Source: Pyxicephalus adspersus (taxonomy: Eukaryota; Chordata; Amphibia; Anura; Pyxicephalidae). From it: a stretch of DNA of 64,000 bases. The stretch spans positions 23,694,943-23,758,942 of the forward strand of contig NC_092859.1 in assembly GCF_032062135.1 (NCBI RefSeq), written 5' to 3'. Made by a program: the position numbers and the translations under genes. The notes beneath the pieces were generated by a model. It saw only the letters and a list, made by a program, of their open reading frames with translations. It searched no databases and had not been told where the DNA came from. How positions within the stretch are numbered: the first letter of the stretch is position 1; the number at the start of each line of letters is the position of its first letter. This document shows, in pieces, positions 23,476-45,505 of this stretch.

Positions 23476-24267
23476 TTGTCACCCTAGGACAGCCATCATA
23501 TGGCCAAAGTACATCCATTCAAATTGTGTTCTGGTGTTTCCAGTAATGGCTGCTGTTAATGCCACAGAATACAAAGACGTTTCAGACAATACATACTTCA
23601 AATCTTGTCTCAACAGTTTGGGGAAGTCACTTTATTGATAAACTTTGGGGGTGGGCTGAACGCTGACCTCACAAATGATCCTGTAGTCCCACATACATAC
23701 TACAAATGGAAATCCTCAATATCTGACTAATAAGAGCCTGTGAGCAGAATCTTACTGTAAAAAGATTGGGACTATGGTAAAGCAAGGTGCTCGGCCCTAC
23801 TTGAGGGGTGGGTGGCGCCGTTTGGTGGCTCAGCAGGGCTCACACTACCCCAGATACGTCAATCCGGAAAGACTTGATTGTCAAGTATAAAGTTTTAGCA
23901 ACCGACACAATGGTCAAAGGTAACACCACAGTGAAGGAAATATCTGAAATGAAGAGTGGATCACTTATTCCAAGACAATGGAATTTTTTTTGCCCCATCT
24001 AGGTAGATGGCGTATGGTCACCCAGCGGGCTCTTACACCTTTAGGGGTCATCATCAACCATTGCCAATGCCAAAACTAAATGTAGAAAGCTGTAATGAAG
24101 ACAGACCATGTCTTTTTGTTCTTGTTTCCTTTAGAAGGGTCTAATACTTCCATACAAATTTATAGGAATGCAAAACCTGCTTGAAGCAAGTCAAATGCAC
24201 TTGCCAATGAGTTCTAAGTGATCTAAAAAAAATGGCAAGCTTTTGTCATGCTGATGCCATCTACACA

Positions 24268-24670
24268 GAAGAATACAGACAGTGACACAGGAGAAGATGA
24301 CCCTGCCCCGAAGAGCTTACAATCCAGGAGGTGGGGGAATATTCACACAATAGGAGAGGGATATGGATTGGTGTGTAAGTAGTGAGTGTTTTAGGAGACA
24401 GAAGAAGATGGGTGGGCAAGTTTGAAAAAATGGGTTTTGAGTGCTCTTTTAAAAGAGCAGAAAGTCAGAACAAGCTGAATAGGACGAGGAAGACCATTCC
24501 AAGGAGTTGGGGCAGCTCTAGAAAAGTCTTGGAGCTGTGCGTGTGATGAGGTTATGAGTGAGGAAGTCATTAGTAGGTCATTGGAGGAGTGAAAAGAGCG
24601 GCTAGAGGAGTAGGACTGTGGAGGGACACAGGAGCTTGAATTTGATTCTAAGGTGAAATGGAAGCAAATT
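24268..24670 (-). mobile_element. L2-like LINE 3' end without terminal tail
   Basis: The 3' UTR (cccgaagagcttacaatcca) and the ORF2 C-terminus (reverse strand of gggttttgagtgctcttt and aggaagaccattccaagg) are present. The last about 70 bases with the microsatellite are absent, unlike the other copies. Confidence 0.75.
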
Positions 24671-24999
24671 TCCGTAAACTACAGAGCACCCCACTTTGTT
24701 ATATAGAAGAGGAGAGGGAGGCATGTTCTGCGGCCATGTGACAACGCTCCATTAATATAATAGCATGAGCGTTGTCATGCTAGGAGAGAGGTGTTTTACT
24801 GGCAAGAGTGGAAAAGAGGTAACGCCGATAAGCTGTAATATATGATTTTTAGGTTTTGGATTTTGATACACTTCACCCCATGTGGAAAGGCCAGAATCTC
24901 CTTTGTGAACAAACTAAGAAAGATTCTATCTTCATAACAAGTCACAAGCATGTCACCAAGGAGATTTAGTTTTAGGATTTACAAATATTTGGAGAAGAA

Positions 25000-27250
25000 A
25001 GGTCAATATTTCTCCTGTCACCAGAAACAAAAGATTTGTCAGAAGACGCTCTCAGTTCTGCATGATGACAAAGAAATAGTATGACCTGGCCACCGGTTAT
25101 GTGACCCTAATGTTTGGGGATTACAGAAAGACCAAACTATACATTATCACCAAGTATTATTCTAGGAATAGTACTTCACAAAGAGTATCTCCAGGAAAAA
25201 CTGTTTTTATTTTGGACAAAGTAGGAAATAGTTTGAAGCAATTATTTTATTTTCTGAAGACAAAACAGGAAGCGAGAGGAAACCCTCACTGCAACAGAAC
25301 GGCTAACTAGAAGACCTTCTCACGTTTCCTGTTATGGTGACAACTGTGAAGTTCAAAAAAATTTGGCTAATGGAACACTTTACTGTGCCAACTTGTAATA
25401 CTTCTCCTGGGCTGTTGATTCTGGTTCTAGTTGAGGGCAGGAATTGCTTTTATTTCCAGAAAGAACTAGTAATTGCGGGGTGCACGTTTTTTTCCTAACA
25501 GTCTTCCTATAAGATTATATGAGCATTTTATGTACGCAGGTATTTTTTACTATTCTGTGGGGATATCAACAAGCCCTGGGACCACTGTTGGTGCCCCCAT
25601 CTCAGCAGACTCTTAGTGTTTCTCAAACTTTTTAACATGGGGAAAGCTCTGGAAATAACCATCAGGTTATCAGGGAACCCCATTTATAATTCTTATATCC
25701 ACAGCTCACAGTACATTAGTGTGATGGTCAGTAGGAATATTGCCTCTTACATTGCTGGCCAGTGGAAAGAATCACCTATACCTTTCTGCAATACCTTCGG
25801 CTTCCCTTGGGTCATCCTTACTGACAAAAAGATCACGGGGGTCACTTAATCTGACCTGAGAGACTCAAACTGCTCAAGGAACCCCTGGCAACCTCTGCAG
25901 GAATGCTGCTACATGTTATCCACCTTGTGCTTCTCCCATGGGTGCTGCAGAAATATTTATAAAGGGAGACATGAAGGGTTAGATCCCTTCACCCAACCGG
26001 CAGATTCTAAAGCTCCCCGGTGACCAAGAGAAACATAATGGGAAATCCAAAATCTTAAAGTTGTCACCAGAACATGAACGGAAATCTAATGGGGGCACCT
26101 GTACCGCTCATTTTGGAGAGATTTCTTCCCATTCCTGTTCCATCTACAGGATAAAATGCAAACCCTCACCAACTGGAGTTCAGCAACACTAATTGGTCTT
26201 TTCCTTCCTCCAGCCTGGGGCTGGGCAGTGAAAGAAGGCCAAAAAGCTTATCTCCCCGTCACCCTATCAGCACACCCTTTGTTAGTACAGGTTCATTACA
26301 GCATAGCTGGTTGGCTCGTTTTCTGCTACTCTCCCTACCAGTCTGAGCTCTGCTGTGCAAACTTGATACAAAGTCAAAATCACATACCTACACTTTGCCT
26401 GGCATAACCTTCAGAACAAGAGTGCCAGCCATGTATGGTGCCAGGTTCTGCCAGGCATACCAGCTGGAGTAAACTAAGATAATCTTCTGCAGCAGCAAGT
26501 AACTAGCAGTCTGAGTGTGCCAGGAATGCCTAGCAGTCATGGGCCTTCCTTCCAACTGGGGGCACCCTGACTCCCCATAAGGCATGCCTGGTATGTGTGA
26601 TATATTACAATACTGGGCACACCCTGCGGATCAGAGCTTAGAATGTGAATTATAATGCTGATGCAAACATCCAATATCACACAGAGGTCAGACAATGCTG
26701 GCATGAGAGCTGGATAAAGGCAGGCAGTGCCCTTACCACCTGCACTATCTCATCATGTCCTACTGTGTATACTGTAACATATGGAAGATCTGCACTGGCC
26801 AATCCTATACACAGCCTTATGTGTGCATACCATGGGGCCTGCACACCCTGTGATGTTTATTTAACCATCCCTGCCCCAATAAAACACTGCAATGGTGTAT
26901 CAACCAACAGAAACACTCTATTACAGTGTATCACAATTCTCCATTTGCAGCATTCCACAATATTTTCCTGGGTTAGGCATCTGCAGATATGATCTACATG
27001 GGGGGGCAATAGGATTCAGTTATAGCAGAATCATTCAAGTAATACTTTAAATGATCAATGCAAAAAAATAATGCCAATCTGTATGCACTGAATGACACAA
27101 ATTGGATAGAAGGAGCAAATGGTTCACTACAAAGGCCTTCTCCCTGGACAAATCTCTGTCTATATATAAAACACAGGACATCCTCATAAAATCTGACCTA
27201 GTGCTCATTGACTGCCATGCAATATCAGCTGCATCCTCCTGCTGATAGGA
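25000..27250. other. Intergenic, no gene; one partial hAT-like MITE
   Basis: At 25610-25910 the words agtgtttctcaaacttttta, catggggaaa and ggaacccctggcaacc match the hAT-like MITE at 40969-41252 in plus orientation, with a worn right end. Elsewhere only domain-free short ORFs are seen. Confidence 0.5.
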
Positions 27251-27399
27251 ACATTGCTATACATGTGTAATGGATGCCCAGCTCAGCACACAGCCCATTC
27301 ATACCACACTCCTACGGAAAATATCAGGGATTGCCCATTTTACCTTCCTCCCGCAGCTCCCAACGATGTCTAAGCGTCCCCTGACTCCGAAACTGCAGG

Positions 27400-27748
27400 T
27401 CCCGACACCACCCACATGCTTCCCACCTCCTGCACAGCCCCTGGCCACGCCTTAACACCTAACACCCTCCCAGACACGCCTCCTGGGTGGAGACCATTTG
27501 CAAGACCACGCCCCTCACATACACTAACGTCAGCCCATGGCCAGTGTTTATAACGTTGCAGCCAATCAATTAGTTCTGACTCTATCACGTGCATTTTCAG
27601 AGCTCCCTGATTGGCAGAACTGTTATGCGCATAGAGTTGAGGAAGCATGTTTATGGTGAGCACCGTGTGATTTCATAGAGCAGGGGGGAAGACACAAAGA
27701 CAGGAGATACCTGTGAGAGAGGTAGGTAGGTAGGTAGGCAGGCAGGCA
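27400..27748. promoter_or_regulatory. Promoter-like segment with GC-box, CCAAT and E-box words
   Basis: Three CACGCC/CCACGCCC boxes (27444-27513), ACGTCA near 27529, CCAAT at about 27563, CACGTG near 27587 and an inverted CCAAT (gattggc) near 27608 sit within 170 bases. A GGTA/GGCA tetranucleotide repeat follows at 27719-27748. This density is unlike the flanks. It could drive an untranslated first exon of BORCS5, whose coding exon lies 6.4 kb downstream, but no transcript evidence is visible. Confidence 0.35.
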
Positions 27749-28022
27749 GTGCTGTGTGTGCACCCAGTGAGCCTCAGACACTTATTGCAATTGACCTATA
27801 AGTCTCCAAGCTGCAGGGAGTTCTGTCTACCAATGACCCCCTTTAGGGGATGTTCAGACTGATGGTGAGGTTACGGTGCAGTAGCCGCTTCCTCATGCCA
27901 GCTAACGGCTGCCGCTATATGTAGCCTCTTCCCATGGCAGCCCCATGTAGAATGAATAGGGGCAGCTGAGTGGTATAGTGCTGATTACTGCCCCCTGCTG
28001 TCAGATGTGCAACACTGCTTCC

Positions 28023-28340
28023 TTAAAGGGGAACAAAACCCACATGACTCACCTGTCTGCGTTCTATCGCAAGGCGCCACCTTTACTTCTGCCTAGAAAT
28101 ATTCTTTGGCTGTCTTGATTGGCCGTACTGGGATGACGTAACTTCCGCACAGGCGTTCCTTCATTCCCAGGACATGCAAGGAAAGCCAGGATTGCTGGGT
28201 CCCCCTGGCAATCACCACATGTGCAGCTCCTCCCAGCACAATCAGGCTGGTCAGATGGGTTATTGCAGAAGGGACATCGTCTCTTACCACTGGCCTCATT
28301 CTGTATTTTGCAAAAAAGAACTTTAGTTCCACTGTAGGAA
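28023..28340. mobile_element. T2-like MITE
   Basis: The left end TTAAAGGGGAACAAAACC answers to the right end gaactttagttccactgta. The interior has ttattgcagaagggacatcg and a stretch (gattggccgtactgggatg) shared with 30229-30505. The 95-codon minus ORF across it is repeat-derived. Confidence 0.6.
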
Positions 28341-28916
28341 CCAGCAATGCAATGAGAGTTACCAGCAAGGTGCCAAACACTCAGGTCTGAACCTGCCCCT
28401 AGGTGCCTATCACATCAGCACGGTCAGCTACAAGGTGGTAAGAACATATATATTAATGCGTGTTGAGCTGGGGCAGGCCGTTCATTCAATGTCATCTCCC
28501 TGGCTCAAAGATGACCTGGTCATGTAAATCCTGGTGTCTGTGATGTGTAATAATAAATGTCTGACACTGTATCCTCTCAAGTTGCAACAAGTTACAATGT
28601 TGCAGTCTGTAGACTGAAAGAGAGGAGACTAAGAAAATGTTTTTTTTTGCCTGCAGCAGACTAATGACATCATCGACACCGACTTGAGCTCAATGATCTT
28701 TTTTAATGATACAAGGTGGAGTTTTACTGAAATAATGCTGTTTTATTCATGCACATTTTTTCATGCACAATTCTTAGCGACAGGTTCACTTTATTTAAGT
28801 CAGCTTGTGGAAGAGTTTCAGAACACTCAGGTAACACATCATGTCTGTGATAGCAGAGATTGCAGCTGAATCCACACTCTACTATAAAGTCCATGCAAAT
28901 GATTCATGAGGACATT

Positions 28917-28923
28917 ATTATTT

Positions 28924-28964
<41 letters not shown>

Positions 28965-29095
28965 CAGTATTTATATAGCGCCAACATATTAGGCAGCCCT
29001 GTACATTAAATAGGGGTTGCAAATGACAGACGAGTACAGACAGTGACACAGGAGGAGAGGACCCTGACCCAAAGAGTTTACAATCTAAGAGTTAT
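28917..29095 (-). mobile_element. L2-like LINE 3' tail with (AAT)n
   Basis: A run of about 12 AAT units is followed by aacagtatttatatagcgcc and the UTR words gaggaccctgacccaaagag. The microsatellite is the normal terminus of this LINE family. Confidence 0.8.
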
Positions 29096-29109
29096 AGGTG
29101 GAATGGTGA

Positions 29110-29430
29110 AGGTTTAGACCCTCCATCAGGTTTTCATTGCTGTCTCAGTGCGCTGTAAGGAGATTCACTCTCTCCGATCCTGCCGATCTCACACATGCGC
29201 AGTTAGATCGGCACGTTTTTTCCATCCTACATCACCTGATCTCTCGCCTGGGCGGGGTGACATAGGAAGAAGAACCCGGAAGAAGAGGAAAGGATGGTGG
29301 CGCCGGCTCCGTGACGACACGGGCCCCGATGCAAGACACCTCCGGATGGATCGGTCTGCCCTGCAGGATTGAAGGTAAGTGTATTTTTTTTATTTTTAGG
29401 CACTTTTCAATTTAATTCCTCTTTACATTT
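29110..29430. mobile_element. CpG-rich repeat, probable T2-like MITE variant
   Basis: It contains gatcggtctgccctgcagga, then aaggtaagtg and a right end tttaattcctctttac. The same order (gatctgcgg, aaggtg, tagttccgctttaaag) is seen at 51190-51260. The 74-codon plus ORF at 29148-29372 is therefore treated as repeat-derived. Confidence 0.4.
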
Positions 29431-29779
29431 TACATCACCCACAAAACAGAAAATAATAATAAACAAAAATTAAATTAATTTTTTTATTTGTGGAATTAAA
29501 GTCATCCGTCTTCCCTGACATCACAGAATACAGAAGCCTGACACAGTGTCAGATATAGGTGAAAGTCACATTCATTGTCTCTCCACCCTACACACACATT
29601 CAATCCGGTCTAACGAGTTTAACAACAAAAAATCTCTATTTATGTTGGGCGGATGAAAATAATTTGATATTTGTACAGCTTTTGTCACCTTAAACATGTC
29701 ATGAAATAAATATTGGCCCGTATATTTCCATAAATACATTTTTCTGCGGTGTGATATATTGAGGTATTTCACAGTGTCA

Positions 29780-29930
29780 TAATTAATAAACAGGATTAAT
29801 ATAGCGCCAACATATTACGCAGCGCTGTACATTAAATAGGGGTTACAAATGACGGACGAATACAGACAGAGACACAGGAGGAGGAGAGGACCCTGCCCCA
29901 AAGAGCTTACAATCTAGGAGGTGGGGGCTG
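29780..29930 (-). mobile_element. L2-like LINE 3' tail fragment
   Basis: The sequence aaacaggattaatatagcgc, then tacattaaataggggttac and ccaaagagcttacaatctag, is the minus-strand LINE tail and UTR. Confidence 0.8.
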
Positions 29931-30228
29931 CGTACATGGGGAAAAAATCACCAAGGGGGTCAAAAGTCTGAGCAGGACATCCAATAAAGTTTACCTCTAG
30001 GCAGAAATTTAAGTTTTTGGTAGAGGGGGGTGAAGTAGACCCTCTGCTAGTGCCACTTTTGCTGAGATTTACCCTCTCTTTTGGTCCTGGTGGCGAGTCC
30101 CAGCAAAAGAACATTTTTTTCCCTAGAACAAGAAATCAATGCTAGAGAAACAACTAAGAAGGAATTTGCTTTGCTTTGGAAGATTTCTTCTAACTTCCTG
30201 TTGCATCTCTAGGATGCAAGATAAAGTA

Positions 30229-30505
30229 CATTTTACCTGGGGATACTCACCTGTCCCTATTTCATTGTGGGCGCTGCCATTCTCTCCGCTATTTTCTGCT
30301 GCATCCCAATCTTTGGCTATTTTGATTGGCCGTGCCAGGGTGACATAACTCCTGCGCAGGTTTCATTCAGTCCCTGCATTCACTTTTTGACATATGGGCA
30401 CCGATCAGACAGGTGTGTAAATACTTATTGCAGAAGGGACATCACCTGATACTTCCTGCAAAAAGGTCTGGACTAATGCTAAATTTTTAAAGTGGAACTT
30501 TAATT
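30229..30505. mobile_element. T2-like MITE
   Basis: The interior gatactcacctgtccctatt, gattggccgtgccagggtga and cttattgcagaagggacatc is shared with the other copies. The right end ttaaagtggaactttaattc is the inverted terminus. The left terminus is worn. Confidence 0.55.
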
Positions 30506-31535
30506 CATAATTTTATTGTCTTCCCCAAGTTAAATTAAATTCACAGCCCTGTGCGTGATCTGAATGGCCAAATACAGGAAGCTGAGAATGACAGGGGATG
30601 TAATTAGACATCCTGTCTGCACCATACAACTATAGAAAACCAGAGAGAGGCGTGGGATTTCCAGATTGCAGCTTGGAGGTTCTAGAATGAGGCTTGGAGT
30701 GCATATCCTCCTGCGCTTTCCTGTAGGACTAGGAAGAAACAGAGAGCTGAGATGTGCAAGGAAGAGAAAAGGAGCAGCTGGTGAGTTAATCTTCTGTCAT
30801 AATATCCAACTGCTAAAGAATTGTGAGATAATACAAAGAAGGTTCCTTGTAAGCGACAAATTCTGTGCTATTCAACTTAATAATGGCTTATAGTGACGTG
30901 ATTGTGGACTTTGTAAAGCGTCGCATAATATGTTGGCGCTATATATTGGATAATAATAACATAAACATAATATAAGTCATGCTTGCTTTTTCCCTGTTTG
31001 CAAAATCTCCTTACTGCATAAAGCTTTCTACCTGCATATATATAATAATATATGAACATCATATTTCATATTTTGATGATGAAGTGCTTGTGATGTTCAT
31101 TGTTCTTTTTGTGACCCATTCTGCTCTATCGTAATCATGATTTCTACATTTGTCCTGGAGATCGGTGCTTGGGGGGTACCAAAGTGCATGGGTACATTTA
31201 AAGTGAAATTTAACCCTTCATTTACGATATACTGACTGCTTTTTTAGGACAGAAGAGACTCTGAAGGAATGTTCAGACTAGAGGTGTTTGCCATAGTTTT
31301 TTCTTACGTGTTACCGCTTTAAATCAGCAAAAAAATGAATAACATTGGTTGGGAAAAGGTCAGTTGTGCAGAGTAAAAGTTGGACATGTGCAGATCAGTG
31401 AACAATCCATGCACAAGCTGCTTAACCCCCGTTGGAATGAGTTATTTCATTCCCACCGGTCCAATCAAGAATCTAAAGATGGATGAACACAGAGAGAATA
31501 CAGAAGTACCGGTGACCAACCAGAACATCACATTA

Positions 31536-32130
31536 TTATTAAAAAACAGGATTTATATAGCGCCAACATATTATGCAGCGCTGTACTTTAAATATTTGTT
31601 GCAAATGACAGACAGATACATACACTGACACAATTGGAGGAGAGGACCCTGGCCAGAAGAGCTTAAAATCTAAGAAGTTGGGAAACTGCATACAATAGGA
31701 GGGGATATAGAATGGGGGAAGTAGTGAGGGTTTAGACAGAAGTAGATGGGTAGGCTTGTTTGAAAAATGGGTTTTGAGTTCTCTTTTAAATAAACAGAAA
31801 GTAGGAGCAAGCCGAATAGGACGAGGAAGACCATTCCAGAGAATGGGGGCAGCTCTAGAAAAGTCTTGGAGCCATGCGTGTGAAGAGGTTATGAGTGAAG
31901 AAGTCATTAGTAGGTCATGGAAGGAGCGAAGAAAGGGGGGTATTTTTCTACCAGGTCAAAAAGGTAAGTGGCACAAGAACAGTGGAGGGAATTGAAAGCA
32001 AAGCACAGGAGCTTGAATTTAACAGAACCTGGAAATGCCCTGAATATGAGGGGTAAATGGGAGGGCAGAATCGAGGGTGACGCCAAGACAACTTGCCTGA
32101 GGGGAGGGACAAATAACTGTGTTAATAACA
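31536..32130 (-). mobile_element. L2-like LINE 3' end with part of ORF2
   Basis: On the minus strand the tail and UTR are followed inward by ORF2 remnants: SSLITSSHAWLQDFSRAAP with LWNGLPRPIRLAPTFCLFK, then, more upstream, LGVTLDSALPFTPHIQ. These are the C-terminal blocks of an L2/CR1-group reverse transcriptase protein. A deletion removes the part between them that the copy at 39895-40680 retains. Confidence 0.75.
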
Positions 32131-34000
32131 GAATTATGGGCTAAATCTCCTGGGGCCTCAAACAACTTTAAGTTTTCTACCACTTTAAAAAATAATACTA
32201 AACTGGAGTTGGGATTTAAATAACTAAATACAGCTAACTTTTCATTATGTTTGAACATATTCATTATATATTTAAGGGAGGAATACAGATGCAGAATGAT
32301 ATACTGCTCCTTCAATCACACAATGGAGTTTGGATGAGATTTAAATTGAGTTATACCTTCTTCTCTGTTATCTATCAATTTAGGTTTCTTGTTCATAGCT
32401 GATGATTTTGGAAACTCTTTGCATCAGAGAAGAAGAATCCTCCGTGCACAGCTCAACAGGGTAAGTAGTCAGAAGAATGAAATATGAAAGATGAGGCTGT
32501 AGGAATTGCTGTAGGTTATAGCACTGTAATAAAATAGGTTTGATTATCCCTGGGGATAGTCATTCCTTGTCAGCTCTCCAATGATTTAATATTCGTACAT
32601 TTAGAAACCTTTTGCAACAAATTGAGATACTCTGGATGTGGCCAGGTATGGTGGTCTGTTGGGGAAAACTTCCTTCCTGTCAGTTGGATGTTAACAATTA
32701 GATGGAACATTTCCTAATAACTCTCATTCCTAGTACATGATCAGCAGACATGCATTGCACCACATACATACATACATACATACAAATTCACCAATCCACA
32801 TATGAAAAGATTCTTTAAAATGTTTTTATTTATTATACACAGCTTTGTACATTTTGCAAAGCCTCCACACTTCCTGAAAATTTCCAATCTTCGCCTTTGC
32901 ATGTTCTAGCATCTACTTGCTTGGTGCCGTTCTACTCAATGTGTAGAGTTCGGTCCTCTGAGCCTTTTAGCCTTAAGTACTTATATTTCTACTACACTAA
33001 GCTGCTGAGTAGATCTAAGAAGTTGATGGGCCAAGATGTCTATAGCTCCTCAGTGTACTCTGATATTCAGAATTTGGCTCTTCCAGTCTTAGTCCAGCGT
33101 TGGACTTTCTTGTAGATGCCCAATGGCCAATTAGTAGGAGGAGTAGTACTAACCTAAAACTGGCAGAAATTTGACCATTTGCCCTTTAGACCGTTCCTAT
33201 CTGTGACCAATGTAAAGATTTGCCCCTTCCTTTCCCAGTGATAACTTTTTTGGGATTCCCATCACTTTCTATAACAGTGACTATGACCATCAGGATAAAT
33301 ACAGAGCTGTAATCTCTGCATAATCTGACAAGTCTCCTGATCGTCCTCCTTTTTTTCTGCCTGTCCTAAAGAAATGTAATTAACAGTGGATAGGCCAACT
33401 ATTATGTGTCTCAATTCTAGATGGCTTTTATAGGAATGGAGACTTCATGCAGTGTTCTCCCCAGAAATGTATTTGAGCCTAGTGGGGAGAAGCTATAAGT
33501 GGGTGGCCAAAAAGGAGTTAGACCAGCGTGTGACAAATTTTGTGTTCCCAGTTGTTGCCATAGGAATGCAGTAACCCCTATAATTCTGTCCTATAATTTT
33601 GCCCCATTTGTCCAGAGACCCTGTATTGTGATCCAACATTTCAGCAACCGCCCAAAACAGCTAGTTAGTTACTGAAAAGTGCTGCTTGGTGCATAAAGGG
33701 GCTGGGGAGAACAATGGCAAAAAAATTTGAGATTTTAGCAGAAGGGGAATTTACCTTTCTAACCCTTTAATTTGTGGATGCAATGTGAAAGGGTTAGAAC
33801 CACATAACTAGGAATTGTAACCTATTCACACTGCATCTAAAAACTGAAAGTAAAGTTGTTGTTTTTTTTTTACCCTTCTGAAAATAAAGCTGATTTCACA
33901 AAGCTTCAAGATAAAGAAAATGATTCTTATTTTATCCATGTGACTAATTCTCAGATCTCATTGGACTTGGCTAAAAATGTCATGATCCATCGCTTGGTGG
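32131..34000. other. BORCS5 upstream flank, no further gene seen
   Basis: An ATAC tetranucleotide run lies near 32762-32784. No coding exon or clear promoter is seen. ORFs at 32897-33115 and 33856-34074 show no domain. Confidence 0.4.
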
Positions 34001-34136
34001 GATTCGAACCTATCGCGTCTCTGCAGTTTCAGTATTACTATGACGTTCAGGGTGATATTTATATCAGAGGTTGACTTGTTTCTATGTTATTGCTCCAGAA
34101 TTGATTGTAGGTGAGACACCGCCAGCATTGTCCATC

Positions 34137-43084
<8,948 letters not shown>

Positions 43085-43888
43085 CTATTTATTGCTGGTG
43101 AAAAGCATTTGGGATCATCATTAGACTGACCTGAATTTAACTGGCTTTATAGATTCACCAATGTGATCCCAAATCCAAAGGAGCAAAGTGTGATGGAATG
43201 TTGCAGAATCAAGAATCACTTTATGGGTGCTGCATATGTTCAGGAAGTTAGACTAGCCATACTTGTCTGAAAAAAGCTATAAAGAGAACCTGGGAGTATA
43301 AAATATTGGAGCTGCTGCCCTGATTCTGATTTCACTGTTTAGTGGGTCACTGATCTGGAAGAAGTATGCAGAATGGGAGTTTAGACTTTTATTTTTCACT
43401 GGCTGCATGTTTGTTCCAGAACAATGATTGTTAATGGGGGCAGCTGAGCGATGGCCAAGCTCTATTACCTTCTCATCTCTTGGTAGCCTTTGTCTTGGGG
43501 TAAATGCTGTTTCACCCCTTTGATTAAAGCAGCCCCGATCCAGACATTCACAAGTTTCCATTTTTGCATTTCAGAACATAGTTCCAATTTTTGCAGCTGT
43601 CTTCATCTATTTCTGAATCTACCTTGGACAAGAAGCGGAATTTCTGAAGGAGTCTCCTAGATTGTAGCCACGATTTAGCATTTAAATCCTGAACTCTGTC
43701 ATCCTGCAAATTGCATAAAGTATAAATAATGATGGGCACTGCTGCATGTTCTACTGTATATATTACAGAGGAGAGAAATTTGTGTCTGTAAATATTCAGC
43801 CCGAGTTCTGTTTTTGTTTCAGGAATTTGAACTGTGACATTCATCTCTATCCAAAGCCGCTGTGATGTCACATGGTCCAGGCGTAGCT

Positions 43889-43894
43889 AATAAA
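43889..43894 (+). promoter_or_regulatory. Candidate polyadenylation signal of BORCS5
   Basis: AATAAA occurs in gctaataaaat, 805 bases after the BORCS5 stop. I saw no earlier AATAAA in the 3' flank, but the true cleavage site is not visible. Confidence 0.4.
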
Positions 43895-44264
43895 ATATTT
43901 ATCTGCAGATCTGTGACTGACACCACACTTTGTTCTCCAGCTATTGAGTAGGAAACATATAATTCCTTTACAAATCAGACAGGGAAAGTGTTGCAAGAAA
44001 AAAACGGATTTTCCTTTTACTTTCAAAATATTAGGAAAAATAGGTCAAAATAATTAAAAAAAAATTCGGATGATTATTACAGTGGGTGAATTGAAACACA
44101 TTCCCAAGCTGCAAGTAAGGGACGAAAACAATCTCTTGAACTTGTTAGGAAATGTGACAGCTGCAGAGTCCATGCCCTAGCACAATCCGTTCACCCCTTG
44201 CATGTTATAGACCTCACCTATTCCAAGTATCTGATTCTCTACCAACTCTTCAACTCACCTCTCA

Positions 44265-44325
44265 GCAAAGGGGGAAAAGCAAAGGGAAATACAGCAAAGG
44301 GGGAAAAGCAAAGGGAAATACCATG
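44265..44325. repeat. Tandem duplication, two copies of about 29 bp
   Basis: The unit agcaaagggggaaaagcaaa plus gggaaatac occurs twice without mismatch, suggesting a recent duplication. Confidence 0.85.
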
Positions 44326-44707
44326 GAGTGTTCCTTGAGTCTGCTACCTTTACATCCCGGATGGCGGCACTAAGCAGCAGTGCCCAGGCATTTGATGTCT
44401 ACACCAGGGAGGGTTCCACAGGTGAATGACACGTAAATGATCACATAATCCTACAGGAGAACATTTGGTGAAATTACCTGGTAATGGTGTTTCTTAAAAA
44501 GTGTGCACATGTAAACTTGGAAAGAATCTTTCATGATCGTTTGCAGTGACAGATGAATAAACGAGAGCTGTGCACAAAGCACCGCTTCTGTTCCATGTAG
44601 AGGGTCACTTGTGGATCTGTCCTGAAGGACAATGGTGGGCGATGGCTGTACTCAGATTTGCGCCCAAGGCGAGCACAACCAGCGATAATGCTCCGATAGC
44701 CTTAGAT

Positions 44708-44812
44708 GTTATTATTATTAAACAAGATTTATATAGCGCCAACATATTTCATAGTGCTGTACATTAAATAGGGGTTGCAAATGACAGTGACACAGAAGAG
44801 CTTACAATCTAT
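44708..44812 (-). mobile_element. L2-like LINE 3' tail fragment
   Basis: ATT repeats then aaacaagatttatatagcgc, tacattaaataggggttgc and agaagagcttacaatctat, with an internal deletion in the UTR. Confidence 0.75.
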
Positions 44813-45505
44813 GGGGTGTGTTTGGGTGTTTCAATTGCTTACTATACTGTTACCTTCAGACTGACAGCCAGTGGCTCCATATTCAAGTTTTGCCCCTTCA
44901 GCAGCACCAAAGTTATTGTAAAGAAAACAACTATTCAAAGAAAACGTCTTGGTTTTGTGACATTAAAGGAAGTAGATTATGATATAAAATGTAAGTCTGG
45001 TTGTGTAACAGTTCACTATAAAAGAAAGTCTGCAAGTAATTACTCTGAAAAAATGATTGCGTGACTGACAGAGCTTCCAAGTGTTTTGGCTTAAGATGCA
45101 TTTTAAAAAGGCCGTACAATATTAATGTGCAACTAACAAAGTGGTTTATCTATACATGAATGGGAGATCTAATTCTGGTACCACATCCTCTGGTACCGGA
45201 CCTTAAAACAACTCTGGTCATGTTTAAACTTACTATATGTATTCCTTTACATTTATAATAAAGAAAGCGTTAGTACGTTGTACAATTACTCCCTTTAGCC
45301 ACTGTAAGTTTCACAAATCTTTCTTTACATTTCTATTTGGGAATTTTTAGGTACCTTAACACAATAACTCAAGTTATAAAATAACAATATTTATTTCCTT
45401 ACATTCATAATAAATAAAAAACCTGAGAACATTGTACAATCACTCATTATCTAAAACACAATTATATCAATTCATATTTACTATACATCTATTGCTACAA
45501 ATTTT

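Noticed and set aside
29148..29372. 74-codon plus-strand ORF in a CpG-rich stretch ending at a donor-like aaggtaagtg
   Set aside because: The same word order recurs at 51190-51260 beside a T2-like terminus, so it is repeat-derived rather than an exon.
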